Source: Chloroflexota bacterium
GTDB lineage: Bacteria > Chloroflexota > Anaerolineae > Anaerolineales > Villigracilaceae
Length of the DNA stretch: 64,000 nucleotides
NCBI GenBank assembly: GCA_024224815.1
Contig: JAAENC010000128.1
Coordinates: 1 to 64,000, forward strand
Direction: 5' to 3'
Numbering within the stretch: the stretch's first letter is position 1; each line of letters opens with the position of its first letter. Shown in pieces: positions 38,031 to 46,980 of this stretch. The notes under the pieces are model-generated. The model made no database searches and was not told where the DNA came from. It saw nothing but the letters and a program-made list of their open reading frames with translations. The position numbers were made by a program, and so were the translations under genes.

Positions 38031-38135
38031 AATATGAACTTTTCGTGTGGCAGCTCTAAAATTTTCTTTCCTATACTCCCCTTTCTTTCCTCTTTTCTCC
38101 TTTCAAACTTCCCTAACACGGTATAATTTATCCCT

Positions 38136-40016
38136 ATGACCACTACCTCATACCCTCCTCCTTCCCGCAACGCAGATATTGTTACGCAAATCATCGCCGC
38201 GCTCATGGGCGGCTTTATGCTCTTTTTGGCAGCCCTCCTCGTCTGGACTTTGGGCTATCAGCTCGTATACGCCGGGCGCATTTTCCCCGGAGTTTCTGTC
38301 GCGGGGGTAGATATATCCGGCATGACGCCTTCCGAAGCCTCTGTTACGCTCAATCAGCGACTTTCCTTCCCCTATCAGGGACAAGTCACTATGCGCGACG
38401 GAGAGCGTGTCTGGGCGGCTTCTCCCGCAGAATTAGGGATGGTTTTCGATGCATCCGCATCGGCGCGTGCGGCCTATGAATTGGGGCGTTCCGGCGGTCT
38501 TTTTTCTGCCTTTGGCGACCAACTCGATTCACGGCGGCGTGGCACAACCTCCGAAGCCGTCATTATTTTCGATCAGCATATCGCCTACGCCTATTTGCAG
38601 CGACTTGCCAACGAAATAGATCAGCCCGCGGTCGAAGCAAATCTTGCTATTCAGGGCACAGAAGTTGTCGCACAACCCGGTCAGCTTGGGCGTTTTCTCA
38701 ATGTAGATGCCGGTCTTATCGCGCTCAGTTCCCAGCTTCAAACCTTTCAAAATGGGGAAGTTAACCTGATTGTAGAAGAAACACAGCCAAAATTATTGGA
38801 TGTCTCATCTCAGGCGGATGCCGCGCGTCAAATTTTGAGCGCGCCCTTAACCCTAAACTTGCCCGGTGCCACCGAAGCTGATCCCGGTCCCTGGACATTT
38901 GATGTCCAGACCCTCGCAAGTATGCTCCTCGTCCGGCAAAAAGATGGGGAAAACGGTAGCAACTTAGAAGTCGCGCTTGATTCGAGCGCATTAAACGAGA
39001 TCCTGTTGGGGATTTCCGAGCAAGTCGACCGATCCGCTGAAAATGCTCGTTTTATCTTCAACGATGAAAGCCGCCAACTCGAGCTTTTACGCTCATCCAC
39101 CATCGGACGCGCTGTCGATGTAGAATCCAGCCGCGCTTTTATCAATCAAAATATTTTAACCGGCGCACATAGCATTGACTTGCAAATAATAACCGAAGAG
39201 CCAGCCGTGCTCGCCACATCGACTGCTGCGGAACTGGGTATCACTGAGTTAGTGAATGCTGAAACATCCTATTTTTATGGTTCAAGCTCCGAACGTATTC
39301 AAAATATCCAAACTGCGGCATTGGCTTTTCATGGCGTGCTTATTGCCCCGGGCGAAACTTTTGCAATGGGTAGCGTGATGGGCGATATTAGTTTAGATAA
39401 CGGTTACGCCGAAGCGCTCATTATTTATGGCGGGCGTACTATTAAAGGCGTCGGTGGTGGCGTTTGTCAGGTGAGTACAACCTTATTTCGTAATGCCTTT
39501 TTTACAGGTTTCCCGATAGAAGAACGGAACTCACACGCCTACCGCGTTTATTATTATGAACAGAACTCTTCCGGCAGCAAAGATTCGAATCTGGTTGGTT
39601 TAGACGCAACGGTATACCTCCCCTTGGTCGATATGAGATTCACCAACGATACGCCCTATTGGCTGCTGATGGAAACCTACACAGATATTGCCGGACGAAA
39701 CCTGACTTGGAAATTCTATTCCACATCGGCAGGCCGTACTGTAGATTGGCAAACAACTGGCGCACAAAAAGTTGTAGATGCACCCGCGCCGCTTTTTGTT
39801 GAAAATCCTGAGTTAGCAAAAAATGAGATAGAACAAGTAGATTGGTCTGCTGATGGCGCGGATGTTTCTATTAGCCGCACTGTTTACCAGAATGGGGTAT
39901 TCTTCTTTGAAGATGTTTTTAATACGCACTACGAACCCTGGCAAGCCGTCTGTGAATATGGCCCTGAGACCAAAAATCCCGAGAAAAGGGCGAAGGATAA
40001 GGGGATTTGTCAGTGA
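38136..40016 (+). CDS. VanW family protein with peptidoglycan-binding-like repeats
   Basis: 626 residues. One membrane segment at about 20-45 anchors it outside the cell. Two copies of the YoaR-like PG-binding domain follow (about 55-150 and 210-330), then the VanW domain (about 375-510) with its hallmark VNAETSYFYGSSSERIQN, FAMGSVMGDIS and GVGGGVCQVSTTLF. Its single cysteine there sits where a catalytic Cys would be. VanW was first seen in vancomycin-resistance clusters; the reaction is unknown. Probable role in cell-envelope maintenance. Confidence 0.85.
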   Translation: MTTTSYPPPSRNADIVTQIIAALMGGFMLFLAALLVWTLGYQLVYAGRIFPGVSVAGVDISGMTPSEASVTLNQRLSFPYQGQVTMRDGERVWAASPAELGMVFDASASARAAYELGRSGGLFSAFGDQLDSRRRGTTSEAVIIFDQHIAYAYLQRLANEIDQPAVEANLAIQGTEVVAQPGQLGRFLNVDAGLIALSSQLQTFQNGEVNLIVEETQPKLLDVSSQADAARQILSAPLTLNLPGATEADPGPWTFDVQTLASMLLVRQKDGENGSNLEVALDSSALNEILLGISEQVDRSAENARFIFNDESRQLELLRSSTIGRAVDVESSRAFINQNILTGAHSIDLQIITEEPAVLATSTAAELGITELVNAETSYFYGSSSERIQNIQTAALAFHGVLIAPGETFAMGSVMGDISLDNGYAEALIIYGGRTIKGVGGGVCQVSTTLFRNAFFTGFPIEERNSHAYRVYYYEQNSSGSKDSNLVGLDATVYLPLVDMRFTNDTPYWLLMETYTDIAGRNLTWKFYSTSAGRTVDWQTTGAQKVVDAPAPLFVENPELAKNEIEQVDWSADGADVSISRTVYQNGVFFFEDVFNTHYEPWQAVCEYGPETKNPEKRAKDKGICQ

Positions 40017-40078
40017 TCACTGAATACTAATTACTGATTACGAACATGGTAAAATATCGCCTTGTACAAGGAGAAAAA

Positions 40079-40300
40079 ATGATCAAAGAAGATTTACTCG
40101 AAATTTTACGTTGCCCGGCTTGTGTACGAGAAAAAGAAGGGCTGCTCAAATTAGAAAAAGATAGCTGGCTCCTCTGCCAAGATTGCGAACGCAAATACCC
40201 CATCGTAGACGATATCCCCGTCATGCTCATTGACGAAGGCGACAAATGGGTGGATACGGCTGTAGATTCACTCCCTGTCCCGCCACCTGAACCCAAATAA
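40079..40300 (+). CDS. Trm112 family zinc-binding protein
   Basis: 73 residues. Two Cys pairs, CPAC and CQDC, with the YPIVDDIPVML end typical of bacterial Trm112/YcaR proteins. AAGGAG precedes ATG 40079; an in-frame ATG at 40046 is further from any ribosome binding site. The HEAT gene starts 4 nt after the stop. Confidence 0.85.
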   Translation: MIKEDLLEILRCPACVREKEGLLKLEKDSWLLCQDCERKYPIVDDIPVMLIDEGDKWVDTAVDSLPVPPPEPK

Positions 40301-40304
40301 AGAA

Positions 40305-40877
40305 TTGAAAGAAGAAATTCTCAACCTGCTGAGCGGTGACGAAACACTTGCTGAATCTGCAATGAAAAAACTGATCGAAAGAGGAGAAATAATTCTTCCT
40401 GTTTTGGTCGAATTGCTCGATTCTCCCGATCCCGATCATCGCTGGTGGGCACTCAGCACCGCTGCGCAAATTAAAGAAATAGATGTAGATTGGCTCATCG
40501 CAGGTCTGGATGACGAATCCGTTGAAGTACAGCAAGCTGCAGCACTGGGATTAACGGAACACCCTTGCCCTAGAGCTGTTTCCGCGTTAATAAAAAGCCT
40601 CTGCACCCCAAACGCGATGCTTACCACCCTCGCAGTAAATGCGCTCATTTCGGCAAAATCAGATGCCGTCCCCGCGCTGCTCGAATTTTTATCTACACCT
40701 CAAGCACGAGATTCAGCCCGAGTTGGCGCAATTCGCGCCTTAGCCGAAATCGCAGATACTCGCGCAATCCCCGCGCTTATGGCTGCTCTTGAAGAAAACT
40801 CAGCCCTCATCTCTCATTGGGCAGAAGCAGGGCTTGAAAAATTAGGCCTCGACATGATCTACATGAAATTGGACTAA
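40305..40877 (+). CDS. HEAT/PBS-lyase-repeat protein
   Basis: 190 residues made of about five helical repeats (AAALGLTEHPCPRAVSALI, then VGAIRALAEIADTRAIPALMAAL), a protein-binding solenoid. The start is a TTG at 40305, translationally coupled to the upstream Trm112 gene; a later ATG at 40362 would cut the first repeat. It is followed after 3 nt by the LCP gene. Confidence 0.78.
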   Translation: MKEEILNLLSGDETLAESAMKKLIERGEIILPVLVELLDSPDPDHRWWALSTAAQIKEIDVDWLIAGLDDESVEVQQAAALGLTEHPCPRAVSALIKSLCTPNAMLTTLAVNALISAKSDAVPALLEFLSTPQARDSARVGAIRALAEIADTRAIPALMAALEENSALISHWAEAGLEKLGLDMIYMKLD

Positions 40878-40880
40878 AAA

Positions 40881-42299
40881 ATGAATGAAAAGAAATTTGA
40901 CTTCAAAGAAACACTCAAAAAACTCCCTTACGGGATGATAATCGCCTGGTTGGTTGCAATAGCCATAGCCATCGGTGCTTTTGTTTTCTTGCGTGATTTT
41001 GTTGCAAGTATGGAAATGCTCAACTTACCGGGTTTGGCAGTGGTCGATTCCCCTGATGAAGCCCCAGTTGCAGAAGATGTTTCTCAGCCAGAGGTTGAAG
41101 AAGAAGCCTCCGTATCTGACCTCCCAGCCTCTTGGGACGGTGCAAGTCGCGTTAATATCCTTTTTATGGGCCTAGATGCCCGCGATCTGGATGTAGATGC
41201 CCCTCGCTCCGATACAATGATCGTTTTCACCATTGACCCACTCAGCAAAACAGCGGGAATGCTTTCTATTCCGCGTGATATGTGGGTAGATATTCCCGGT
41301 GGTTTTGGCTACGGAAAAATCAACACAGCCTTTGCTCTCGGTGAGCAATATAAATTACCTGGCGGGGGACCGGAACTTGCAGCCAAGACGGTAGAACGCT
41401 TTTTGGGTGTTCCCATCCACTATTATGGGCAAATCGATTTCAACGCCTTTGAAGAAGCTATCGATGCTATGGGCGGGCTTTATATGTGCGTTGATCGAAA
41501 ATTCAAGATCGATCCTATCGGCCCAAAACCCAAAGAACCTTTTGAAAAAGGATGTTCGATACGTCATGGATATCAAGTATTGGCCTATGCTCGTGATCGT
41601 AAAACAACAGAAGGTGGCGATGTAGACCGTGCATTGCGCCAGCAACAGGTAATTTTTGCATTACGCGACCAAGTTCTTTCACCGGAGAATTTCCCGACAA
41701 TGGTGAAAATAGCCCCCGATGTTTATAACGAAGCATCACAGGGGTTAAAAACCAATATGTCCTTTGAAGACATGTTGAAACTTGCCACTTTAGCGACCCA
41801 AATTGATGTAGACCAAATCAAACGTGGCGTTATCAACTACGATATGGGTATTCTGGATAGGTCCCCCGATGGTTTATCCATTTTGAAACCTATTGCTGAC
41901 CAAATTCGTGTTTTGCGCGATGATATTTTTACAACAAGCGGAGCACTCAGTCCGCAAGCCGTCGGGGATTCGGTCACGCTGATGCAGGCGCAAGCCTCCC
42001 GCGTAAACGTCCTTAACGGAGCCTATGGCATTGTCGAAGCCACTGAGCTTGCTGCACGATCTCAGGTCTATTTCACATCGCAAGGAATGAATGTGGTTGG
42101 CATCGGCAGCGCAGATAAATCTTATGACCGCACAACCGTTGTTTTACACAACGCCGATCTATATACATTGCGCTATATTCTTGACCTTGTGCAGGCAAAT
42201 AGCAATCAACAAGTTTCCTTCCGTTTTGACCCCGCCGCAGGCTCAGACGTAGATATTATGCTCGGAAATGATTGGGCTTTAAACAATCCTATGCCCTAG
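40881..42299 (+). CDS. LytR-CpsA-Psr (LCP) family cell-wall glycopolymer ligase
   Basis: 472 residues. Short N-terminal membrane segment (about 18-38), an acidic linker, then the LCP domain (about 90-275): ILFMGLDARDLD, RSDTMIVFTIDPLS, MLSIPRDMWV, GYGKINTAFALG, and a late RHGYQVLAYARDRK. LCP enzymes attach wall polymers to peptidoglycan from lipid-linked precursors. The C-terminal 95 residues match the LytR_C domain. It ends a four-gene plus-strand block (VanW, Trm112, HEAT, LCP). Confidence 0.92.
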   Translation: MNEKKFDFKETLKKLPYGMIIAWLVAIAIAIGAFVFLRDFVASMEMLNLPGLAVVDSPDEAPVAEDVSQPEVEEEASVSDLPASWDGASRVNILFMGLDARDLDVDAPRSDTMIVFTIDPLSKTAGMLSIPRDMWVDIPGGFGYGKINTAFALGEQYKLPGGGPELAAKTVERFLGVPIHYYGQIDFNAFEEAIDAMGGLYMCVDRKFKIDPIGPKPKEPFEKGCSIRHGYQVLAYARDRKTTEGGDVDRALRQQQVIFALRDQVLSPENFPTMVKIAPDVYNEASQGLKTNMSFEDMLKLATLATQIDVDQIKRGVINYDMGILDRSPDGLSILKPIADQIRVLRDDIFTTSGALSPQAVGDSVTLMQAQASRVNVLNGAYGIVEATELAARSQVYFTSQGMNVVGIGSADKSYDRTTVVLHNADLYTLRYILDLVQANSNQQVSFRFDPAAGSDVDIMLGNDWALNNPMP

Positions 42300-42323
42300 C
42301 TATTGAGGCTTTCTATATAATGC

Positions 42324-42365
42324 AAGAGAGCAAGTGTTTTCAAAACACTTGCTCTCTTTTTCTTT
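42324..42365. terminator. Bidirectional terminator
   Basis: A perfect 17-bp stem AAGAGAGCAAGTGTTTT with its complement and T run, between convergent LCP and 42364 genes. Confidence 0.9.
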
Positions 42366-43224
42366 AAGGTTGTTCAAATCTTAATCTTATACTGCCCCAA
42401 TAATGATTTCCATCATCGTCTTGGCAGGGTGGGGCGCCTAAGCCTGAGACAGCAACACTTCCTGCCGCGAGGCGCAAGGCGTAGCTTTTATTTGCCTCCA
42501 TCGCAAAGTCGGCGTAGCCATTGCCTAGTTCTGGTTTTAGGCCGGTAAAAAAATGCTCTTCTTTTCCATCCCATTCAACGATGATTTCAGCGCCAGGCAC
42601 TGCTTTTTTAGATGCGTCGCTAACGTAAACCATCAATAATCCTTCAGAGATATTAGTGCTGCAAAGTTCATCTTGTGTTGCGAGGATGTAGGGCGTGCTT
42701 GGCGTTAGGCTTGCTTCCGTTGTGGCGCGCGGGGTACGCGTATTGATCGGGATGGGCGTTAAAGTAGCTGTTGCGGCCTCAGGGGTAAATGTGATCGTTG
42801 GCGTGGCCGGTGTGCCTGTTTTGGTGGGTAGCTGCGGTGTTTGTGTATAAAAAGGGGTAGGTGTATTCGTGATTTGCTTTGCCGGAGATTCTCCCTTTAG
42901 CGCAATCACAAGTGCGTTAAGTGTTTCGAGAGATTCGGGAGAATCTTCGTTTGTGGATGTGCGATTAGTCTGATTCTCGAGAGCGGTAATTATATCGGGG
43001 TCGTTTAGGGTTGCGAGTCTTTCTTCTGCGCGTTCAAGGTCGCCAGTAGATGCGTAGGCAGAAGCGATAAGAGCGCGGTATCCATCTTTGAAATCGGTGC
43101 GCAATAGGGATGGGGGGGCATCGGTAAGCTCCAGGGGGGCGATAATCCACGATATAGCGAGGCCAAGCCCAAATCCAAGAAGGAGTCCGGCGAGTAGATG
43201 CCAGAAGGTGAGTATCTTTTTCAT
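42364..43224 (-). CDS. Membrane-anchored protein of unknown function (paralog of the upstream gene)
   Basis: 286 residues. One N-terminal membrane segment; then a helical domain of about 70 residues, a Thr/Pro linker (about 140-185) and a C-terminal beta domain resembling a carboxypeptidase-regulatory/invasin-like Ig fold (MVYVSDASKKAVPGAEIIVEWDG). The start is ATG 43224, overlapping the upstream gene by 4 nt. Its anchor and helical domain resemble that gene (IIAPLELTDAPPSLLRTDF against RIAPVEYTDFAPNALHEDY), so the pair arose by duplication. Confidence 0.7.
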   Translation of the reverse strand: MKKILTFWHLLAGLLLGFGLGLAISWIIAPLELTDAPPSLLRTDFKDGYRALIASAYASTGDLERAEERLATLNDPDIITALENQTNRTSTNEDSPESLETLNALVIALKGESPAKQITNTPTPFYTQTPQLPTKTGTPATPTITFTPEAATATLTPIPINTRTPRATTEASLTPSTPYILATQDELCSTNISEGLLMVYVSDASKKAVPGAEIIVEWDGKEEHFFTGLKPELGNGYADFAMEANKSYALRLAAGSVAVSGLGAPPCQDDDGNHYWGSIRLRFEQP

Positions 43225-43568
43225 GGCACAGATTCCGATAGAGATGGCTGCCAAGCTCGCATCTCAAGTAGTAGCTTTTCTAATATATCAATATCTTTCT
43301 GCGCGTAGTCACTTGTTGCTAAACTTTCTGCGATGATTTCGGTTGGTGGCGCGCTGCTAATTAGCGCAAGTTGGTGAGCGGCTTTTTCGAGGTCTTTTTC
43401 GTTTTGATAACTTTCGGCAACCATAAGAATATAGTCGTTGCGGTAGTCCTCATGGAGGGCATTTGGGGCGAAGTCTGTGTACTCAACAGGGGCGATACGC
43501 CAGCCATAAAAAAGCCCGATAGCAAGACCGAGCAGCGTTGCAAGGAGGGCTTGAATCCAACGAGACAT
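43221..43568 (-). CDS. Membrane-anchored helical protein of unknown function
   Basis: 115 residues: a membrane segment (about 6-24), then a helical domain shared with the gene at 42364. It has no Thr/Pro linker and no Ig domain. It is co-translated with the 42364 gene through an ATGA overlap. The SRP RNA gene lies upstream on the same strand. Confidence 0.68.
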   Translation of the reverse strand: MSRWIQALLATLLGLAIGLFYGWRIAPVEYTDFAPNALHEDYRNDYILMVAESYQNEKDLEKAAHQLALISSAPPTEIIAESLATSDYAQKDIDILEKLLLEMRAWQPSLSESVP

Positions 43569-43601
43569 AGTTTAAAAACCAGGGTGATTTTATAAAAAAA
43601 A

Positions 43602-43707
43602 TGCCTGAGCAGGAGATCGGCGGCACCCAGAGAGAGTTCCGTACCGTTGCTTCCTTTCGGACCTGGCGGGGTTGGGAGTCTTCCGCCGCGCCGAGCCTGC
43701 CCAGACC
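43602..43707 (-). ncRNA. ffs: Small (4.5S-type) signal recognition particle RNA
   Basis: About 106 nt on the minus strand. The conserved domain IV core reads GCCAGGTCCGAAAGGAAGCA in the RNA sense, with the asymmetric loop and GNRA-type tetraloop seen in bacterial SRP RNA. The ends pair (GGGCAGG...CCTGCTC). A T run on the minus strand lies just past the 3' end (43593-43600). The RNA binds Ffh and targets membrane proteins. No Alu domain, so it is the short form. Confidence 0.95.
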
Positions 43708-43713
43708 TTGAAA

Positions 43714-43742
43714 AGGATACCTGATGTGTGTATGTGTGTCAA
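43714..43742 (-). promoter_or_regulatory. Promoter of the SRP RNA
   Basis: On the minus strand TTGACA (43737-43742), 17 bp, TATCCT (43714-43719), with the RNA 5' end 7 nt further on. This gives independent support for the RNA's start. Confidence 0.8.
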
Positions 43743-43761
43743 TGTGGATGCCGAAAAGGCG

Positions 43762-44223
43762 TTAGTTTTCTAGAAGATGATGTTGAATTTTGAGCTTACG
43801 CACCCGAATCCCGATGCCGCCTAAACGCCCGGCCATAATGCCCAAAATTAGTGCCATAATTATATCGGCAACAGTGTCGGCGTGATAGTAGTAACTTGCA
43901 AGCAACTTAAAAATCACCAAAAACCAGATCAAAAAGAGATAAATTTTATCGAGAGAAAGCGTCACTGCACCGAGATTGGGATCAGCTTTCATTGGCACAA
44001 GTTTGCTCATCAAAAAACCGACGGGGATAAAAAGCAGGATAATCTGTGCAACTTTTCTCCATGTAAAATATCCTGCTGCAATATCGTGCGTGAAGTAAAT
44101 GCTAAAAATGATCGAAAATTGGATTAGCAAAAAAGCGCGTAACCATATTTTGAAGCGACTTTTCTTCAACTCTCCCCGTTTGGATTGGAGAAAGGTTATT
44201 AGGGATATTATTCTTTCTTTCAT
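43762..44223 (-). CDS. Membrane protein of unknown function
   Basis: 153 residues, about four membrane segments; a basic last stretch (IRVRKLKIQHHLLEN). The frame stays open upstream to an ATG at 44379, but those first codons (MGEMPDRAEGAK) are made of the repeat element at 44349 and are probably not translated. ATG 44223 (MKERIISLI) has a CGGAG 11 nt before it. No family recognised. Confidence 0.5.
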   Translation of the reverse strand: MKERIISLITFLQSKRGELKKSRFKIWLRAFLLIQFSIIFSIYFTHDIAAGYFTWRKVAQIILLFIPVGFLMSKLVPMKADPNLGAVTLSLDKIYLFLIWFLVIFKLLASYYYHADTVADIIMALILGIMAGRLGGIGIRVRKLKIQHHLLEN

Positions 44224-44348
44224 TAAAGGATGAACTCCGTAGCACACCTGAATTTGGGCTTGCTTCTCTCCGAAAAACGGATATTTGGCGATGCCCATTA
44301 TCTCGATTGTATCACTCGGAGATGAGAGATTTCTGAAAAACAGTTTTG

Positions 44349-44406
44349 CCCCCTCTGCCCTGTCGGGCATCTCCCCCAAATTCCAAGAGCGCGGAATTTA
44401 GGGGAG
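44349..44406. repeat. Dispersed inverted-repeat element, family 3
   Basis: CCCCCTCTGCCCTGTCGGGCATCTCCCCC style element: a GCCC/GGGC hairpin plus a second arm pair AAATTCC/GGAATTT with a closing GGGGAG. A related copy lies at 54084. Such elements are common between genes in bacterial genomes. Confidence 0.6.
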
Positions 44407-44419
44407 AGTAAGTCTTAAA

Positions 44420-44450
44420 GAAAAAAGCCCCAAAGAAAGTTCTGGGGCTT
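44420..44450 (-). terminator. Terminator of the 44501 gene, with a second hairpin
   Basis: AAGCCCCA/TGGGGCTT stem ending in a T run on the minus strand. A second, perfect 12-bp hairpin (TAGACTAGAAAA and complement) lies at 44458-44492, between the stop codon and this terminator. Confidence 0.75.
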
Positions 44451-44500
44451 GGCAAGATAGACTAGAAAAGTCTTTAAGGATTTTCTAGTCTACTTAATAT

Positions 44501-45175
44501 TTATGCCGAAATGCTGGAATCTTGCAGAACAACTTCGTTCACTTTTGCGCTTTTGAAAATTGCGTAAACCAAAAGTCCCAAGCCAATTGTGAAGAAAGCA
44601 GCGCCGCTAATCAGCATTTGGGTGTGGAAATGATCTGCGAGATTGACGCCATCGAAGATATGGGTAGGTCCAGCCCACATTTGGACGCTGAGGAAAAGCA
44701 TGCCCATGACAATGGATGTCATCCCACCAGCAGCGGTCTTGCCATTATCGCCGCCTTTTTCAAAGCCGACCAAATCTTTGACTTTGGGCAGCCCCAAAAT
44801 CAGGAAGATAACCAGCGTGATAACAGTTGCGTATACGACCATATCCACGGGCATGGAACCGCCGCGCAATGCGCGTGATGTGATAATGTGGATAACACCG
44901 ATCACTACACCAGAAATCAGGACTATCAATGCGTCTTTATAGGATTTTTCTTTGCCTTTAACGAGCGCAATTGTGGCGCGAATGCCTAAAATGCCAATGG
45001 CTGTCGTTGCAAGAACGTAGAAAATATATAACCACTGGTATTGAGCAATGGCTTCCATTCCGTCATATTTTGTTGCATCCAGTGCAACGCAAGTTGTCCC
45101 GACCCCGCCCAAAATGGTCACAGCAGATGTTAATCCCATGAAAAGGATACCGATGAAGCGTAGAAACTTTCCCAT
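44501..45175 (-). CDS. Six-TM membrane protein with H-x-H motif, unknown
   Basis: 224 residues, about six membrane segments. An H-x-H pair (HFH, residues 182-184) sits at the head of the last membrane segment, the same placement as in the proteins at 47931 and 50547; a further His lies in GPTHIF. This could be a heme or metal site, but it is inference. Start 45175 has AAGGAG upstream; the open frame extends 11 codons further. It is the last gene of the oxidase-like block. Confidence 0.6.
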   Translation of the reverse strand: MGKFLRFIGILFMGLTSAVTILGGVGTTCVALDATKYDGMEAIAQYQWLYIFYVLATTAIGILGIRATIALVKGKEKSYKDALIVLISGVVIGVIHIITSRALRGGSMPVDMVVYATVITLVIFLILGLPKVKDLVGFEKGGDNGKTAAGGMTSIVMGMLFLSVQMWAGPTHIFDGVNLADHFHTQMLISGAAFFTIGLGLLVYAIFKSAKVNEVVLQDSSISA

Positions 45176-45275
45176 TTTATTCTCCTTAGTTTGAGTAAGT
45201 TTAGTCACGATGACATATTTATTGTACTAGATTGTGATGATACGCACGAATGACTTTCGTCTTAAAGGAGAAAAG

Positions 45276-45312
45276 AAAACACCCCAATATTCGGTATCAA
45301 ATCTTGGGGTGT
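45276..45312 (-). terminator. Terminator of the 45333 gene
   Basis: AACACCCCA/TGGGGTGTT stem with a T-rich minus-strand tail. Confidence 0.75.
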
Positions 45313-45332
45313 TCGCGTTTTAGTTGTTTTGT

Positions 45333-45941
45333 CTATCCTGCGGCAAATCCGAAAACAAAGGCTGTGGCCATCAGCACGAATAAGATGGGCAGCAGTGTCA
45401 GAATAGTCTCTTTGGGGAGAATGGGTTTACCTGATTTCAAGAAGGTGAGCAATAAGCCACCAATACCAATTAAGGCCCCACCAATGCCGACCAAAGCAAA
45501 TCCGCCTGGGGTTTTGCCCTGAAGGCTGAAGATGATGGGGAGCAGGAAGATGATCATCCCTGCAACGCCGTGGACGGTGGCAACAGGAAGGATCGTTGCG
45601 AGTTTTCCTGTTGATTTGTAGCGAGTGATGACGATGGTCAGAAATCCTAAAATGGCAAAGATAAGATAGGGCGTTTGCCATTTTGGTAGATATTCAGATA
45701 CCAGCCCAAGTGAAAGGCTTAACGGAATAATGGTTGAGACGGTGACTACGAGGGGGCTGTCGAGAATGTCGAAGCCGAGAATGATGATAAGCAAGCTGGC
45801 TACCAGCAATACGCCAAAACCAATGGTATAGGTTGTTATCGCGAATGTTCCTGCGTCTGCTATCCCATCTACTATTTGGTATGAGGCGAGTAATCCGGTG
45901 ATGAGGAATAGGATGCGGTCGATGACTGATATTTTTTTCAT
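45333..45941 (-). CDS. Membrane protein family B, copy 2 (unknown)
   Basis: 202 residues, about six membrane segments, clear paralog of the gene at 49683: FDILDSPLVVTVSTIIPLSL here against YDILKTPFVLTVASLIPFGI there, with HGVAGMIIFL/HGVAGFIIFL and VGIGGALIGIGGL/VGIGGMLIGIGGL following. The conserved HGVAG histidine may bind a cofactor. No known family recognised. A repeat element lies directly upstream and leaves no clear ribosome binding site. Confidence 0.65.
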   Translation of the reverse strand: MKKISVIDRILFLITGLLASYQIVDGIADAGTFAITTYTIGFGVLLVASLLIIILGFDILDSPLVVTVSTIIPLSLSLGLVSEYLPKWQTPYLIFAILGFLTIVITRYKSTGKLATILPVATVHGVAGMIIFLLPIIFSLQGKTPGGFALVGIGGALIGIGGLLLTFLKSGKPILPKETILTLLPILFVLMATAFVFGFAAG

Positions 45942-45947
45942 ATTATT

Positions 45948-46045
45948 TTGTAGGGGCGACCCCGTTTGGGGAGCTATAAGAAGATATTTTTTATCTGGTG
46001 AAATTGAAAAAAAAGTTTAGGGTTTTACCATATAGGGTCGCCCTG
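45948..46045. repeat. Inverted-repeat element with GGGCGACCC arms
   Basis: TAGGGGCGACCCC at 45951 and AGGGTCGCCCT at 46033 are complementary arms around about 70 bp. This TAGGGGCGACCC type is a frequent intergenic repeat in bacteria. It sits between heme o synthase and the 45333 gene. Confidence 0.65.
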
Positions 46046-46053
46046 ACGATTTT

Positions 46054-46908
46054 TTAGAACATGAGCAAGATCATTGCGCTGAGCATATATAGAGAGGCGT
46101 ATTTGAAAAGCCCAAAATTGACTGTTTCGGATGGTTTGACAACGCTGGCGATGGCAAGGCTGAGTAGCCCAGCTGAGAGAACCGCCATGAGACGTAAGAA
46201 GCCCCATTCTGTGCCTACGCCATACGCGGCGATGCCAATGATAACTGCGGCAAGGATACTAGAGATGGCGATAGTGTTGCGAGTAAAGGTTTCTCCGTAA
46301 GTGGATGGAAAAGTGGGCACACCCGCGAGTTTATAATCTTTGCGATAGCGGATAGAGAAGGTCAGAATGTGGGTTGGAATCCAGAAGAGAACAGCGAGTG
46401 TGAGGGCGATACCGATCCAATCTACTGTGCCTGTGCCGAGGGCGCGCCCTGCGAGAATGGGCATCCCGCCGGAGATGCCACCCCAGACGATAGACCAAGC
46501 GGTTTTTCGTTTGAGCCAAATGGTGTAAATGACAACGTCTATAAAGAGACCGCCGAAAATGATCAGCCCGTAGAGGGCGTCCATTGCGACTGCAATCCCA
46601 ACGCCAAGAATGGAAATAACCAGCCCTAAGCGGAGGGCTTCGGTCGCATCCATTTTACCGGAGGGGAGGGGGCGTTTTTGTGTGCGGGGCATTTTTGCGT
46701 CTATATCGCGGTCGTACCACATATTGAGAATGGTGCTGCCGCTGACGCTGAGGAAAAGGCTTAAGGTTAGCCCGATCATGGTTCCTGCCGTAGTAACAGG
46801 GCAACGAGCGGTCATATAACCGGCTAGTCCTGTGACAAGCAAAAGGATGGTTTGCAGGCTTTTGATAAGCGGCAGGTAGAGACGTAGCTTAGTTTTCAGT
46901 TTATCCAT
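46054..46908 (-). CDS. ctaB: Heme o synthase (protoheme IX farnesyltransferase)
   Basis: 284 residues, about eight or nine membrane segments, UbiA superfamily. The first Asp motif is NMWYDRDIDAKMPRTQKRPL (residues near 62-81), diagnostic of CtaB/CyoE; the second Asp-rich region is replaced, as in the family, by YRKDYKLAGVPTFPSTYG. It farnesylates heme b to heme o, needed by A-type heme-copper oxidases. TTTGGAGC precedes ATG 46908. Its place next to the oxidase-like gene at 47931 supports a heme-copper role for that protein. Confidence 0.93.
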   Translation of the reverse strand: MDKLKTKLRLYLPLIKSLQTILLLVTGLAGYMTARCPVTTAGTMIGLTLSLFLSVSGSTILNMWYDRDIDAKMPRTQKRPLPSGKMDATEALRLGLVISILGVGIAVAMDALYGLIIFGGLFIDVVIYTIWLKRKTAWSIVWGGISGGMPILAGRALGTGTVDWIGIALTLAVLFWIPTHILTFSIRYRKDYKLAGVPTFPSTYGETFTRNTIAISSILAAVIIGIAAYGVGTEWGFLRLMAVLSAGLLSLAIASVVKPSETVNFGLFKYASLYMLSAMILLMF

Positions 46909-46936
46909 AAGAAATGCTCCAAATGGGGAATTAAGA

Positions 46937-46972
46937 CAAAGATAGGCGAGATTATAAGCTCGCCTATCTTTG
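46937..46972 (-). terminator. Terminator of the 46981 gene
   Basis: AAGATAGGCGAG/CTCGCCTATCTT stem with TTTGTCTT on the minus strand, 9 bp after the stop codon. Confidence 0.82.
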
Positions 46973-46980
46973 TTGTCTAG

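Noticed and set aside
43602-43707. tRNA or tmRNA at the structured region near 43.6 kb
   Set aside because: The sequence on the minus strand is the SRP RNA core and has no tRNA arms.
43762-44379. Longer form of the 43762 membrane protein starting at 44379
   Set aside because: The extra N-terminal codons come from a dispersed repeat, and a better placed start with a ribosome binding site exists at 44223.
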